Source of the DNA: Guillardia theta CCMP2712
Lineage: Eukaryota; Cryptophyceae; Pyrenomonadales; Geminigeraceae
Assembly (NCBI RefSeq): GCF_000315625.1
Contig: NW_005434631.1
Location: forward strand, 145,601-209,600
Reading direction: 5' to 3'
Length of the DNA: 64,000 nt
In this document: positions 11,683 to 24,053 of the stretch, in pieces
How positions within the stretch are numbered: position 1 is the first letter of the stretch
Layout: each line of letters opens with the position of its first letter
Position numbers and translations under genes: made by a program
Notes under the pieces: generated by a model
Databases searched by the model: none
What the model saw: only the letters and a program-made list of their open reading frames with translations
What the model was told of the DNA's origin: nothing

Positions 11683-12474
11683 TCACTTTCCCTTGAGGTA
11701 CAGGCCTACAGCCCTGTCGCTGGGAAAGTCGGAGATCACTATCCCAAGCTCGTTGTCGGACGTGACCACGATCTCGTCCTCGTCCTCGTCCAGGTAGCAG
11801 AGGTGATATGAGTCGCGTAGGAGGCCCAGGCTGGCTTCGAGGTAGTTGAGCAGGACGTTGAGCCCGTTGACCGGGACGTCGGATTGATCCATGAGGAGCT
11901 TCAGGCTGCAGTGGTGTGTCGACCTCCCGAAAGCTGCTGCACTGATCGAGAAGGCTATCTCTCGCGTGTGGTATCGTGACCCAGCAGAGGCGGCGGCCTG
12001 TCCCCGGTCAGCACTGTCTCCGTCAGCATCAGACTTGAACGGGCGGAGGAGCCTGGAGATGGTAGACTTGCTCTTGCCGAAGATGTTGGCGATCTGGACC
12101 TGCGTGGTCGTACCCCTGTCATCGCGGTTTCGGCTGTTCCAGATGTTGATGATCGCTGCCTTGTCAAGCTTTGAGAGTCTTGTCTTGCCCTTGCAGAGGT
12201 CTCGGTGTCTCAGCCGGTCTGCTTCAGTCCAACATCGTGTCCTACGAGGCCTGTTGTGGCCGGTCGGAGATGGGCTAGCAGACCAGTCGTCGGTCTTGTC
12301 ATACTTGACAGCGTCTATCAGGAAGTCGGTAGGCGAGTCGAGCGAGTCCCGGGGATCCTGCTTGATGTATGCTGACATGGACTGGACATGTTGCGCATCA
12401 TCCCACAGGAGGTTGAGGGGAGCATCATCGATACAGGCGTCAGTCTCATTCCAGTCGAAGGAGAAGGGGTCCAT
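11683..12474 (-). CDS. Putative regulator with helix-turn-helix and C-terminal PB1 domain
   Basis: One uninterrupted 263-codon frame starting MDPFSFDW, without introns although neighbours are intron-rich. Residues about 80-150 form a basic region followed by a helix-turn-helix of the psq/transposase-derived kind: LSKLDKAAIINIW, then TQVQIANIFGKSKSTISRLL. A basic RPRRTRCW stretch precedes it. The last 70 residues look like a PB1 domain: the acidic OPCA-type core YLDEDEDEIVVTSDNEL is followed by a typical ending AVGLYLKGK. PB1 domains mediate head-to-tail oligomerisation and are found at the C-terminus of plant NLP transcription factors, but those carry RWP-RK rather than this HTH. The N-terminus is acidic and could activate. 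I infer a DNA-binding regulator; the target is unknown. Confidence 0.72.
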   Translation of the reverse strand: MDPFSFDWNETDACIDDAPLNLLWDDAQHVQSMSAYIKQDPRDSLDSPTDFLIDAVKYDKTDDWSASPSPTGHNRPRRTRCWTEADRLRHRDLCKGKTRLSKLDKAAIINIWNSRNRDDRGTTTQVQIANIFGKSKSTISRLLRPFKSDADGDSADRGQAAASAGSRYHTREIAFSISAAAFGRSTHHCSLKLLMDQSDVPVNGLNVLLNYLEASLGLLRDSYHLCYLDEDEDEIVVTSDNELGIVISDFPSDRAVGLYLKGK

Positions 12475-12689
12475 GGGAGTCTGATCGTGGAGCTTGAGGA
12501 GGAGAGAAGAGGCGAGAGCTGCCGATAGGTTGAGTCATGGGAAAGATGACATGCGAACCGTTGCGGTCCACTGAGTTTTGCATCCGAAGCGTTGCGAGGT
12601 GATAACTCGAAGTCGGATGTTGGCCCATGACTCCTTCAGTCTAATTCGGAAGTCATGTTAATTGAAGCTGAAAACAACTCAGATGCAGT

Positions 12690-14270
12690 ACCTTGTCGCA
12701 AAACTCATATTATTAAGTGAAACTATGGAGTACCTGCTGTCCCAAAACTCATTTTATTAAGTGAAACTATGGAGTACCTGCTATCCCAAAACTCATATTA
12801 TTATCCCAAAACTCATTTTATAAAGTGAAATAACTGAGAACATTGTATGCCGGAAATAGAAAGGCAAACCCGAGCAAACAAAGGAGGGGGAGGTTAAAGC
12901 CTACAAACCCGCCTCAATACTGAAAATACTAGGAAACGAAGGAGGCAGTAGTACCTGCTATTCCAAAACTCATTTTATGAAGTTAAATGGAGTACCTGCT
13001 ATCCCAAAACTCATATTATGAAGTTAAATGGAGTACCTGCGAGCTCAAAACTCATATTATTAGGAGTACCTGCGATCATTAGGAGTACCTGCGAGCCCAA
13101 AACTCATATTATTTAGGAGTACCTGCGATCATTAGGAGTACTTGCGATCACAAAACTCACATTATCAGGAGTACCTGCGACCACAAAACTCATATTGTTA
13201 GGAGTACCTGCGATCACAAAACTCATATTATTAGGAGTACCTGCGATCATTAGGAGTACTTGCGATCACAAAACTCACATTATTAGGAGTACCTGCGATC
13301 ACAAAACTCATATTATTAAGGAGTACCTGCGATCATTAGGAGTACCTGCGATCACAAAACTCATATTATTTAGGAGTACCTGCGATTATTAGGAGTACCT
13401 GCGATCACAAAACTCACATTATTAGGAGTACCTGCGATTATTAGGAGTACCTGCGACCACAAAACTCATATTATTTAGGAGTACCTGCGATTATTAGGAG
13501 TACCTGCGATCACAAAACTCATATTATTAGGAGTACCTGCGAGCTCAAAACTCATATTATTTAGGAGTACCTGCGATCATTAGGAGTACCTGCGATCACA
13601 AAACTCATATTATTAGGAGTACCTGCGATTATTAGGAGTACCTGCGAGCCCAAACCTCATATTATTAAGGAGTACCTGCGACCACAAAACTCATATTATC
13701 AGGAGTACCTGCGATCACAAAACTCATATTATTAAGGAGTACCTGCGATTATTAGGAGTACCTGCGATCACAAAACTCATATTATTTAGGAGTACCTGCC
13801 GCGGTGCGAGCTCAAAACTCATATTATTAAGGAGTACCTGCGATTATTAGGAGTACCTGCGATCACAAAACTCATATTATTAAGGAGTACCTGCGATTAT
13901 TAGGAGTACCTGCGATCACAAAACTCATATTATTAAGGAGTACCTGCGATTATTATGAGTACCTGCGATCACAAAACTCATATTATTAGGAGTACCTGCG
14001 ATTATTAGGAGTACCTGCGATCACAAAACTCATATTATACCTGCGATTATTAGGAGTACCTGCGATCACAAAACTCATATTGTTAGGAGTACCTGCGATC
14101 ACAAAACTCATATTATTAAGGAGTACCTGCGATTATTAGGAGTACCTGCGATCACAAAACTCATATTATTAGGAGTACCTGCGATCACAAAACTCACATT
14201 ATCAGGAGTACCTGCGATCATTAGGAGTACCTGCGATCACAAAACTCACATTATTAGGAGTACCTGCGAC
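12690..14270. repeat. Minisatellite: about 33-bp units with a nested about 20-bp unit
   Basis: A long array built from 'ggagtacctgcgatcaca' followed by 'aaactcatattatta', about 33 nt, alternating with a shorter unit in which 'ggagtacctgcgattatta' stands alone. The left 350 bp (12690-13040) has an older 45-nt version with 'ctatggagtacctgctatcc' and 'gttaaatg'. Units differ by single substitutions (gatcac, gaccac, gagctc, gagccc), so the array is a higher-order, actively shuffled minisatellite. An interruption of unrelated sequence sits at 12835-12950. There is no long open frame with meaning; the open frame at 13195-13392 is the repeat itself. Confidence 0.95.
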
Positions 14271-15416
14271 CTCAAGCACCCCTACTTCCATTGGGTAGTA
14301 CCCCCTCAAGCCCCTACCTGGTCACGTAACCATTTTTAATTAACTTCGTTGACTCATCATGTTAACGGATCTTTCCACACGTTTCGAGGGTCGGGTACTG
14401 TTATGAGTTAGCCTAGGGTGGGTAGTCAGCGTGATTTTCCGGGTCGGAGATACCGGTCCTTCCCTACGTATACCAATACTTTGAAAGTGTGGGTTGGGTA
14501 CCTCACCCTACCCTAGTATGGTTAGCCGAAATTGCCTTTTCAGGTGAAAGGGCAAGAGTTCCTACTGTTTGGAGTCCTACCACTCGCTGGACGGGGTGGT
14601 GGACCTCATCATTCTCTGGAGAAGGTGGGGTGGTTGTTCGAGTGGATCATCAGATGACGGGTAGTGGATGAGTTGAGAGAGTTTGTAGACGGTAGGGTAC
14701 CATGGGACACTGGGGTACTACCCTCATGCAGGTAGGGGTGCTGGAATGGGGAATTCGGGGGTAGAGTGTAGGGGACTGGAGGGTGGGGATAGGGGGCTGT
14801 TGAGGCGATGGGAAGGTTTCGAGGCAGGTCGGCGCATGCTGATGGCGAGGCGGAGGAGGAAGGAGCCTGAGGGGATCAGGAGGCGGAGCGGAGAGATTTT
14901 GGAAGCCTTTGAAAAGGGGAGGATAGCTGGGAGACACGACGGAGCACTGGGGCAGAATGTAGAGGGAGAGAGAAACGGGAAGGGCCATACCATAGTGGAC
15001 CCGATAGGGTAAGATGGTGTGGCGGTCATGGCAGATTGGGACGACAGAAGAGAGGTTTACAGATGTCGTAGGAAGATTATTGAAATAGAATGAAGAAGGA
15101 TTGTATTGTCCTAATGCTAGAGCAGGAAAGACCAACTGTATTGAATTCTTAGCCATGAGAGCAACTTGCATTTTTGATGCAAGCAATCCCTGTGTGTGTG
15201 TGCTCCATCAAGTAGAAATGAAGTGTCAGAGAAAAGGTTTGTTGATGTCGAAATTTCAAATTAGAATTTCTGATGATTCTCCGTGCATCTGATTAGTGCC
15301 TGATAGCAAGGTCGAAGATGGCACCTCAAATTCTCCAATGAAGAGGGCCTCCACAGCATAATCGACTTGCAATAAGAGAAGTAATCTTGTGTTGAATCGA
15401 AAGATTGTCCTTGAAG
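14271..15416. other. Spacer with GGGGT/GTACCC-rich tract
   Basis: From the end of the minisatellite to about 15010 the DNA is full of 'ggtagggtac', 'gggtggg' and 'ctaccc' words without coding character, despite open frames at 14650-15186. The last 300 bp before 15417 are AT-richer and may hold upstream exons or the promoter of the next gene; an alternative ATG lies at about 15339. Confidence 0.4.
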
Positions 15417-17294
15417 ATGCTGACCCTCGAGGTTTGTCACCCTATCACCTATTACAATGCTCCCCTCATGTCTACTCAGGAAACCATGGAACAATACATC
15501 ATGGAACACATCGAAGCGGTAGAACAAGAATTTGAAAACTATTTTCTCACGCTTGCATAATTTACTTTTTGCAGATCAAATTTGCTGTTGTGTCCAGCAG
15601 AGGGATTCATTCCGCCTGCTTGCTGACTTTGAATTGTGACAACGAGAATCGCGACAAGTTGACACAGACAGCGGTCAACTTTGCAGAAAGACATGGCAAG
15701 CCGTCCTTTCCTTGCACTCGCAAAGCTGACTCTGCATGAGAATAGGAAGCCATGCTACCACAGTGGAGGAAGCAAGAAAGTGCAATAACTTTCGTAGAGC
15801 GCTTCTCAATACCTTTGCAGCTTGTAACCGGTAATGTGCGATATTTGAATCTGCGTTCAATTCATGTGGCTGTGAACCAGAGAAATGGTTTCGAAGTACA
15901 AGACAAGTATGATACGCCCTGCACAGCTTCGTCGCTTCACAATCCTGACAGAGCAGGTGTGAACAAAGATTGATGTGAAATAAAGGTTATCTGATCCTGC
16001 TTTCAGTTTTCTCTTGAAGATGAAACTCTCTACGATGAAAAGAGAGTTAATCGTCAAAGAGTGAGAGTCGAACTCTTCCGACAGTCAGTGACGAGGTGCG
16101 AAGGTGTTCGAGATCTTTTCAGATGTTTTCGACACCATGTTCGAAGCTGTGTATGATGAGCGAGGGCATGATGAATCTCGGCATGGACCGGCTGAACGGG
16201 CTGAAGCTTCTAGACCTTCCGATGACGACAGTGAAGAGTCAAGCGACCAAACAGAAGCGCGAGCAGACGCGTGTGGAGATGTTGAAACCTCTATGAGCAT
16301 GATGGTAAATCTCTTTTCACTGGTCATCGGCTTGATTCGCTTACGCAGACAGACACCACCGCAAAGAACATTCCTCCTGGTGGCCCAATCCCAACAGAAG
16401 GAGAGCTTGGAATCTTTGTGCGTTCAAGAGAGCCGAGACCAAATGTCTTCCGTCGATGGGTCAGCAATGTGAGCGTACTGAGATACAGCAGACGATCTCT
16501 GACGTGCTTGCTGGTACTCTTGTCTTCAACTTGTCAGATCAAGCTCTACTTCACGTGAGTTGTCCGACAAATCATGTGCATGTCAGAGTTATGTGAGCAC
16601 ATGGCAGGTGCTGCGGGCCGCATTCGCAAGCCCTCGACGATGATATTCTGAACCCCGGACATGCCGTTGTCAAAAGAGCAGCTCCTGGGAACCAGAACGT
16701 ACAGAATGCAGGAGAGCTGGCAAAACAAGCGCACTCGGATGAAAATTTTGTTTCTGCCGCCCCGTTCGAGTCAATTGACTGGAAGAACGAGACGACCGAG
16801 GAAGAGAAAGCAGTGTCCAAGTCATCGAGCTTCAGCGGTGAATGTTTCAGCTCTTGCGTTCAATGTTGATGGTTTTGACTTCAGTGCCCACCAACTATCC
16901 CATTGCTTCTCCTCCCAAAGTCTCTCTGCCTCCTTTTGACCCCCTGCCAACCGTGAGAGCCCTCATGCGACTGTTTATGGTGGTTGATTGGTGACACCTT
17001 CAGGACTTCTACTCCAAGTCGTTCTACGATTCTCCGCCTTCTCCTTTCGCGGTAATATGTTCTCCGATCCTCCTCAAAAACCTCCTCGTTGCTCATCTTC
17101 CTTTTCAGATCTCACCCTACGAGAAGATGGTCCTGTACGACCCCAAGGTGCCGTCGAGATCGAGCGCTTCAAGGCGCCTCATTCTCGCCAACGAGACCAT
17201 CATCACCAACGTGTACAATCCTTCTTCTCCTTCCCGCCCTGTCTTCGCTTCCAAGTACTCGGATGTCAACACGTTCTCCATGACTTACGTGTAG
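15417..17294 (+). CDS. 420-aa protein of unknown family, 13 exons
   Basis: I do not recognise the family. Exons 15417-15431, 15480-15518, 15575-15702, 15750-15830, 15881-15956, 16007-16060, 16104-16304, 16349-16468, 16538-16554, 16608-16837, 16885-16952, 17004-17051 and 17109-17294 total 1263 nt, all with GT-AG junctions and matching phases, ending MTYV-stop. The N-terminal 170 residues look folded and mixed-charge (MEQYIMEHIEA, IKFAVVSSRGIHSACLLTL, KCNNFRRALLNTFAACNREM, RPAQLRRFTILTEQ). Then comes an acidic, serine-rich disordered segment (SDDDSEESSDQTEAR), a short ordered piece (GGPIPTEGELGIFVRSREP), and a proline/serine-rich tail. No signal peptide or membrane span. The start could lie further upstream. 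It ends 80 bp from the 3' end of the convergent gene on the other strand. Confidence 0.72.
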
Positions 17295-17374
17295 CGTGAA
17301 GTTGTAGGGCCATGTCATCATATTCTTTGTTGTTTGTTTTCTTTTACACTCGTGAGAGTCATTTTGTCGTCCTC

Positions 17375-19234
<1,860 letters not shown>

Positions 19235-19883
19235 CACGCTCGCCCTGGCAAAGCTGATAGTGACAACTGGATGTCAGACGCTACTAAATATCCCTCCCCT
19301 CCCTCCCTCTCCCCTCCCTTCATCTCCCCTCCCTTCCTCTCCCCTCCCTCCCTCTCCTCTTCTTCTATTCTCTCTCTTCCTCTCCTCCCTCCCCTTACTT
19401 GTCACTTCCTACTTGTCCTCCAATCATGAGCCGCTCCATGTTTCCTTCAACGGTTCATTACCCACCCCTAATCACAGTCAGAAGTAGGGGTACCTTCGGC
19501 CTGTCAAATTAAACAGACTTACACTAGTTTTACTTAATAACTAATTAGCTAGCGTTTTCAGGATTTTTCCTAGTTCAAATCCCTGCCCGCAGGATTTTCC
19601 TGAAATCACAAGCTTTGTTAAAACTATTTTATGTGAGAGGAATCTGAGTACCCCTACTTTTGAGTGTCTTGAAAGGGGATGTTTTATTTATTGAAAATAT
19701 TGAAAATAATAATGATGAAAACAGGAGATTTTAATTAGGGAAATTTTTTCACTTAACTCTGGACCTCTAATTGCTCCTACCCCCCAAATCCTGAGTTTCC
19801 TGCGTAGTAGTTTATTGCGCCCTCCGGCCCCCCCCACCCCCCACCCCCCCTTTCAGACCTGCAACCCGCGCAAATCGCTCAGC
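19235..19883. other. CT-rich then AT-rich spacer
   Basis: 19285-19400 is a 'cccctccct' pyrimidine tract; 19490-19790 is AT-rich; 19825-19855 is a C-rich run of CCCCCCACCCC type immediately upstream of the element-like ORF. No gene seen. Confidence 0.45.
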
Positions 19884-20651
19884 ATGGCCACAGCTGCTGG
19901 ATCGCAAGGTAGCCGTCAGAAATGCTTGTTCGGTTCACGATGCAAGGTTAGGGACGACGCAGCTCAACTGTATCAATGTACTGCCTGCTCAAACATGTTT
20001 CATCATCTTTGTGCTAGTGAATGGAGTGAAGAGTGGAGCGATTGTGGTTGCTCAACTCGCAACCCGAAAGGAACAAAGGGACCAAAAACTTCAGCGCAGC
20101 AGCAAACCCCAAAAGGTGTTCCTTCCATCTCTGAAGAACAAATCGTGGAATCAATTGTGGAATACGTTTCAGAAACTAACAGAACTAGAGGGGTATGCAA
20201 CGAGGAGAACGATCACGACGCAGACGGAGTTGCAGAGGGGGAGGGAGGCGGAGACGAAGCCTCGGACGAGGAAGAAGAAGAAGACGACGACGATGACGAT
20301 GAAGAGGAAGTGGAGGAAGTGGAAGGCGAGGACGAACAAGAAACAAGAGAAAAAATTGAGTCTGTCAAAGACAGGATGCTGTCGGACAATTCGAAGGCAT
20401 GTTACTTGAGTTCTGTAAGTCAACTGATTGCATGGTTGTATGAAACCAAACCATTTTGTTTGAATCACGAATTCAAAAGTTGTTTAGACAACGAACCCAG
20501 AAATCGTGGTCCAATTACGAAGAAGATCAAAGAACTGTTGAAGAGAAGAGAATTGTTACCATTCAACTCGAGAAGGTTCTCTTACAAGCGATGGACAAGC
20601 TATGTGGTCAATGTCATGATGAAGAACAAAACTTTTGCAAGAGAAGCTTGA
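19884..20651 (+). CDS. Element-like ORF 1: zinc-binding motif, acidic tract, recombinase-like helical region
   Basis: An intronless frame (in-frame ATG also at 19815). Residues about 10-60 carry a Cys/His cluster (CLFGSRCKV, CTACSNMFHHLCASEW, then CGC) spaced like a PHD or related zinc finger. A long Glu/Asp run follows (about 125-165). The C-terminal third, KDRMLSDNSKACYLSSVSQL then IAWLYETKPFCLN, resembles the SAM-like core-binding domain of tyrosine recombinases, where a 'S..T...Y...L..F..W' pattern is typical. It ends FAREA-stop. No catalytic R..H..R..Y block is visible in either ORF. I infer a gene derived from a Crypton-like or other recombinase element; this is not proven. The lack of introns in an intron-rich region supports a mobile or recently acquired origin. 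Confidence 0.5.
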   Translation: MATAAGSQGSRQKCLFGSRCKVRDDAAQLYQCTACSNMFHHLCASEWSEEWSDCGCSTRNPKGTKGPKTSAQQQTPKGVPSISEEQIVESIVEYVSETNRTRGVCNEENDHDADGVAEGEGGGDEASDEEEEEDDDDDDEEEVEEVEGEDEQETREKIESVKDRMLSDNSKACYLSSVSQLIAWLYETKPFCLNHEFKSCLDNEPRNRGPITKKIKELLKRRELLPFNSRRFSYKRWTSYVVNVMMKNKTFAREA

Positions 20652-20697
20652 TCAGATGGTGGCAGGCAATTAACAGCTGAGACTGAAGCAAGACTGC

Positions 20698-21459
20698 ATG
20701 ATGGAAAAGATGGAGGCGGAATTCAAGCAGATTGTCAACTATTTTAAACAGTCTCCGCAAAAGAATGAGGAAAATCGCCTGCTATTGTTACAACAGCCTG
20801 AAGTTTCTATGCAACAAAATCATGGCCACGAGAACTTCACGGTGCAAATGCAACTACGAGAAGTGTACACAAAGCTACAGGAAGGGTGGGACATGCACAA
20901 ACGGATGATAGAGAATTTGCAGCAGCAACAATTTGAATTGCTCCAGCACCTACAAAGGCAGCAGCAGCCGCAGCAGGTAGAGCAACCGCGGCAAGTGCAA
21001 CAACGGCAAGAGGAAGTAAGTCAGGAGCCACTTCATTCACAGCAACAGCCGGAAGTACAGCAGTGCCAAGGTCAGAGGCTTCTTCCGGAAGATATACGAG
21101 TATCGGACGAGGCAGGAGTAACAGAGGCAGCCTGGAGCATTTGGCATTGTGGCAACAATTTAAAAGGAATTCCACCGCTGAAACGTATGAGAGGAAAAGA
21201 TTTGAGACAGAAGAGCCAAGATAAACGATTGACAGATATGAGGTTTTTCATGAAGCATTTTCATCAATTCATAAGGAAGGTGATCAGGGACAGCGAACAG
21301 GACGGTGACAATGAAGCGAGAAGGAGGGAAATGGACCAACTGGTTTGTATAGAGCTGGTTTGTATAGAGCGGGGGAATCCTTCAGTCCGAGAAACGAATG
21401 CTTTCTTCATGAAGTATGCCAATGAATACCTGAATTGGAAGCCGCTAGTAGCAGTTTGA
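20698..21459 (+). CDS. Element-like ORF 2: Gln-rich coiled coil with basic C-terminal domain
   Basis: Starts 46 nt after ORF 1 stops and in another frame. The first 130 residues are Gln-rich and probably coiled coil (EFKQIVNYFKQ, then a QQQ-rich tract). The C-terminal 90 residues look ordered and basic (KRMRGKDLRQKSQDKRL, MRFFMKHFHQFIRKVIRD, FFMKYANEYLNWKP). An in-frame duplication gives LVCIE-LVCIE at about 21342. The region between the ORFs still reads like protein in another frame (ETEARLHDGK), so one ancestral protein broken by small indels is plausible. I do not recognise the family. Confidence 0.42.
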   Translation: MMEKMEAEFKQIVNYFKQSPQKNEENRLLLLQQPEVSMQQNHGHENFTVQMQLREVYTKLQEGWDMHKRMIENLQQQQFELLQHLQRQQQPQQVEQPRQVQQRQEEVSQEPLHSQQQPEVQQCQGQRLLPEDIRVSDEAGVTEAAWSIWHCGNNLKGIPPLKRMRGKDLRQKSQDKRLTDMRFFMKHFHQFIRKVIRDSEQDGDNEARRREMDQLVCIELVCIERGNPSVRETNAFFMKYANEYLNWKPLVAV

Positions 21460-22868
21460 CGAATCGAGGTGGACAGCTAAAATGGACAAGTTATGTTCGC
21501 AAACTGCGAGTCAAGTATAAGTATAGACCTGATGAACTGGAGTGGCTGTGGAATTGAAGTTTAGATCTTACATAAATGTTATGAATCTGAACTCACTTGG
21601 AGAATACTCGAACCAAGGGTGACGTAAACATGCAACGTGTTGACTCTGACTGTGAAAATTTTGGCTAAGTGTTGGTCACTCTGAGGCGGGTGGTCACACA
21701 AAGCGGGGGTGGGGATGGGGGTTCGATGTGCAGGGGTGGGTACTAAATGATGATTTTAGGGGGGTGGGGTCCATTTCCGAAGAATTTTTATGTCACTTCT
21801 ATAGTAAATCGAAAAACTGACAATAAAGAATTGTAATATCCTGATTTGGTCTTACAAGTCTAAATATTATAATACAAATATGTATACCAGGAAGACAAAT
21901 GGATGATCCTCTTCTCTTTCTAGATTTGGTGAGGCAGTATTGGTGACAAGGTCTCCAAACAAACTCTTCAAATCTTTCCATGCCATTGGGAGTATCAATT
22001 CGTGGTTTTAGTCGACAGCCCTGGGATTCACTTTGAGCCTGGGAGTAACAGACGCACGATCCTATTGATCTTGCATCGGTAAACTTTCTTCGTACTAATA
22101 GAGGGGTTGGGGTATAATAATGACCTCCAGAAAAGGGGGTAGGGTCTTTGCAATGATATTTTGACGGATAACATTCTCAAGGTAGTACCACCCACTCTTT
22201 CCCATCCAATGGGCTAGCTTAGGCATCCGAGCGTGGTTTGCGAGCGATACACGCTGCAATCCTGTCTTTGTTGGGTCTTGGACACGCCGCAATATTCATC
22301 AGACACTGCTGAACTCCTCTACCACTTCCACTCCTCCACCACTACCTCGACCTCCTCCTCCTCCTCCTCCTCCTCCTCCTCCTCCTCCTGCTGCTGTTCC
22401 TCTTCCTGCTGTTCCTCCCCCTCCTTCTCCTCCTCCCCATGTGCCCAAGAAAACCGACTTCCTTGTGCAGATGCCTTCATGTATGACAGAAGTTGACAAA
22501 GCAATCACACTGAAAAAGGAACGAGAAAGCGATTTATCTCTTTGATTACGAGGGGACATAATCGCTGATCAAAGAATTCGGAAGCAAGCCTTGAAATAAA
22601 TAAGACGTTAAGGTGTCTCTATTCGTACAGCATTGATTGTTTTATTGCTTTTGCTGCATCAACTTTTGTCAGGTTTGCTTAGTTGTGCAGGTTGGAAATC
22701 TCTGGAAACCTCTGGAAATGTACAAACTGGCATGACCGTGCCTCAGCTTCCACGCATCAGCGCATCCAACCACCAAAAAATGAAAAATCGCTCCATTAGC
22801 TCTGAATGTCAAGCTGCTGTCATGAGAATGAACTATTTGAAAGGTCGGTTGCAATTCCAGTGAAGCAT
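21460..22868. other. Spacer with G-rich tract and (CCT)n
   Basis: GGGGT-type tracts at 21690-21770 and 22100-22200; a (CCT)n microsatellite at about 22348-22390. An ORF at 22633-22863 begins with a hydrophobic stretch but has no support beyond being open; I do not call it. Confidence 0.45.
22346..22392. repeat. (CCT)n microsatellite
   Basis: Roughly 15 CCT units in a spacer; both strands read open (Ser or Gly/Glu runs) without meaning. Confidence 0.93.
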
Positions 22869-23354
22869 CTATATGGATCTCTTTGACCAACTTTGACGCC
22901 CACAACCCATCATGAGATCCATCACGTCTTCATAGACTTCCTCTTCAAAAAAAGATTGATACCTGTATCCTGCCAGGTCGTTTCTATCCTGGAAAGCAGT
23001 GATCTGGGTGGTTGTTGAAAGAGGAGGGCTGTAGATGGACGTGTCTCTTACTTCCAAACATGACGAATCTAAAGCTGTCTTGCTGTCTTCGGACGATGAC
23101 GTGTCAGCAGAGTACGAAGGGGCGCTATCACACCAGCTCTGCTCTAACCACCATTTGTTGATCCCAAAATATTTGCAAGCACTCTTGAGCGCAGAGAGTG
23201 AAATACCGAGTTTAGCAGCAGCTTCGCGTTGGCTATATTGACGATGATTGCGCAACGTGATTTTGCAAAGGACGACTGGTTGACGCGAGGCTTTCACCTC
23301 GTTCTTGCGTTTCCTTGGCACGATGGTGAGTTGGAGGGGTTGAGAAGCTTCCAT
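22869..23354 (-). CDS. RWP-RK domain protein with degenerate signature
   Basis: A 161-codon intronless frame. Residues about 25-72 fit the RWP-RK fold: ITLRNHRQYSQREAAAKLGI, then SLSALKSACKYFGINKWW, the pattern of DNA-binding RWP-RK factors where AA..LG(V/I)...LK..CR..GI is followed by the RWP.RK signature. Here the signature reads KWWLEQ, so the arginine, proline and basic pair are missing. The rest is Ser-rich and acidic with an EEEVYEDVMDLMMG tail. Known family members control nitrogen responses, gametogenesis or embryogenesis in plants and algae. The loss of the name-giving motif may mean altered DNA contact or a decaying copy. A basic PRKRKNEVK segment near the N-terminus could be a nuclear signal. 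Confidence 0.72.
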   Translation of the reverse strand: MEASQPLQLTIVPRKRKNEVKASRQPVVLCKITLRNHRQYSQREAAAKLGISLSALKSACKYFGINKWWLEQSWCDSAPSYSADTSSSEDSKTALDSSCLEVRDTSIYSPPLSTTTQITAFQDRNDLAGYRYQSFFEEEVYEDVMDLMMGCGRQSWSKRSI

Positions 23355-24053
23355 GTGCGTTGTACTCTGAGTGTACCCGGGGGAGAAGAGAAGATCGGAG
23401 AGGGTGGAGATTTATCTGAGAGCCGATGTTATGTAACAAAAGTGGGGAACTGGGAAACTGGAAACATCGTAAGAGCGGGGAAGTCGGAGGAAAGATAGGA
23501 CATGGGCGGGAGGGAACTTTCAATGAAAGGGGGTAAATTGTCAGCTATAATGGGGGTATTGGCTTTCCCATACATAAAGGGAGTCGGGGGGGGTAGTGAG
23601 GGCTTCCCATGCTTAAAGCCAGTGGAAGAAAGGCAGTCGAAAGGGGGTGGGTAGTGATTTACCCCCTTTTTCATCACTTGGTGCTGAGAGGTCAATTCAC
23701 CCCTTACTCAAAGTTAAGTTAAATCAGAGGACCATCAGAGGCTCGACTACGTTTGTTTGCTTCTTTTTCAGTCAATAAAGGAAAACTGTCCCCCAAACTT
23801 AAAAAACAGATGAGATGGCAGCGAAGGACAGGGAGGCCTTGAGCTGACGAAAGATCCTGGACCGGATTCGTTTGCAAGTCGGATCACCTGAGACATCTTG
23901 CGAGGCCGAGAGATCATCCAGCGCTGCCGTTTCCTTGTTCGCCGAGCGATCCGCAGCCAGCCCCTATCCCTACTCTTCGTGTCATCATAGGAAGAAGCAA
24001 GTAATGCAAGCATCAGGCTGACAACCTTCACAGCATGGAGGAGCTCGACGCGT
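23355..24053. other. Spacer upstream of RWP-RK gene, downstream of helicase locus
   Basis: Contains GGGGT/GGGGG-rich words at 23520-23690 with a duplicated phrase of the type 'ggcttcccatac/gcttcccatgc ... aaag'. Open frames here show no recognisable protein. Confidence 0.4.

Noticed and set aside
12690-14270. CRISPR array
   Set aside because: Spacers are not unique; the whole unit repeats, and the host is eukaryotic. It is a minisatellite.
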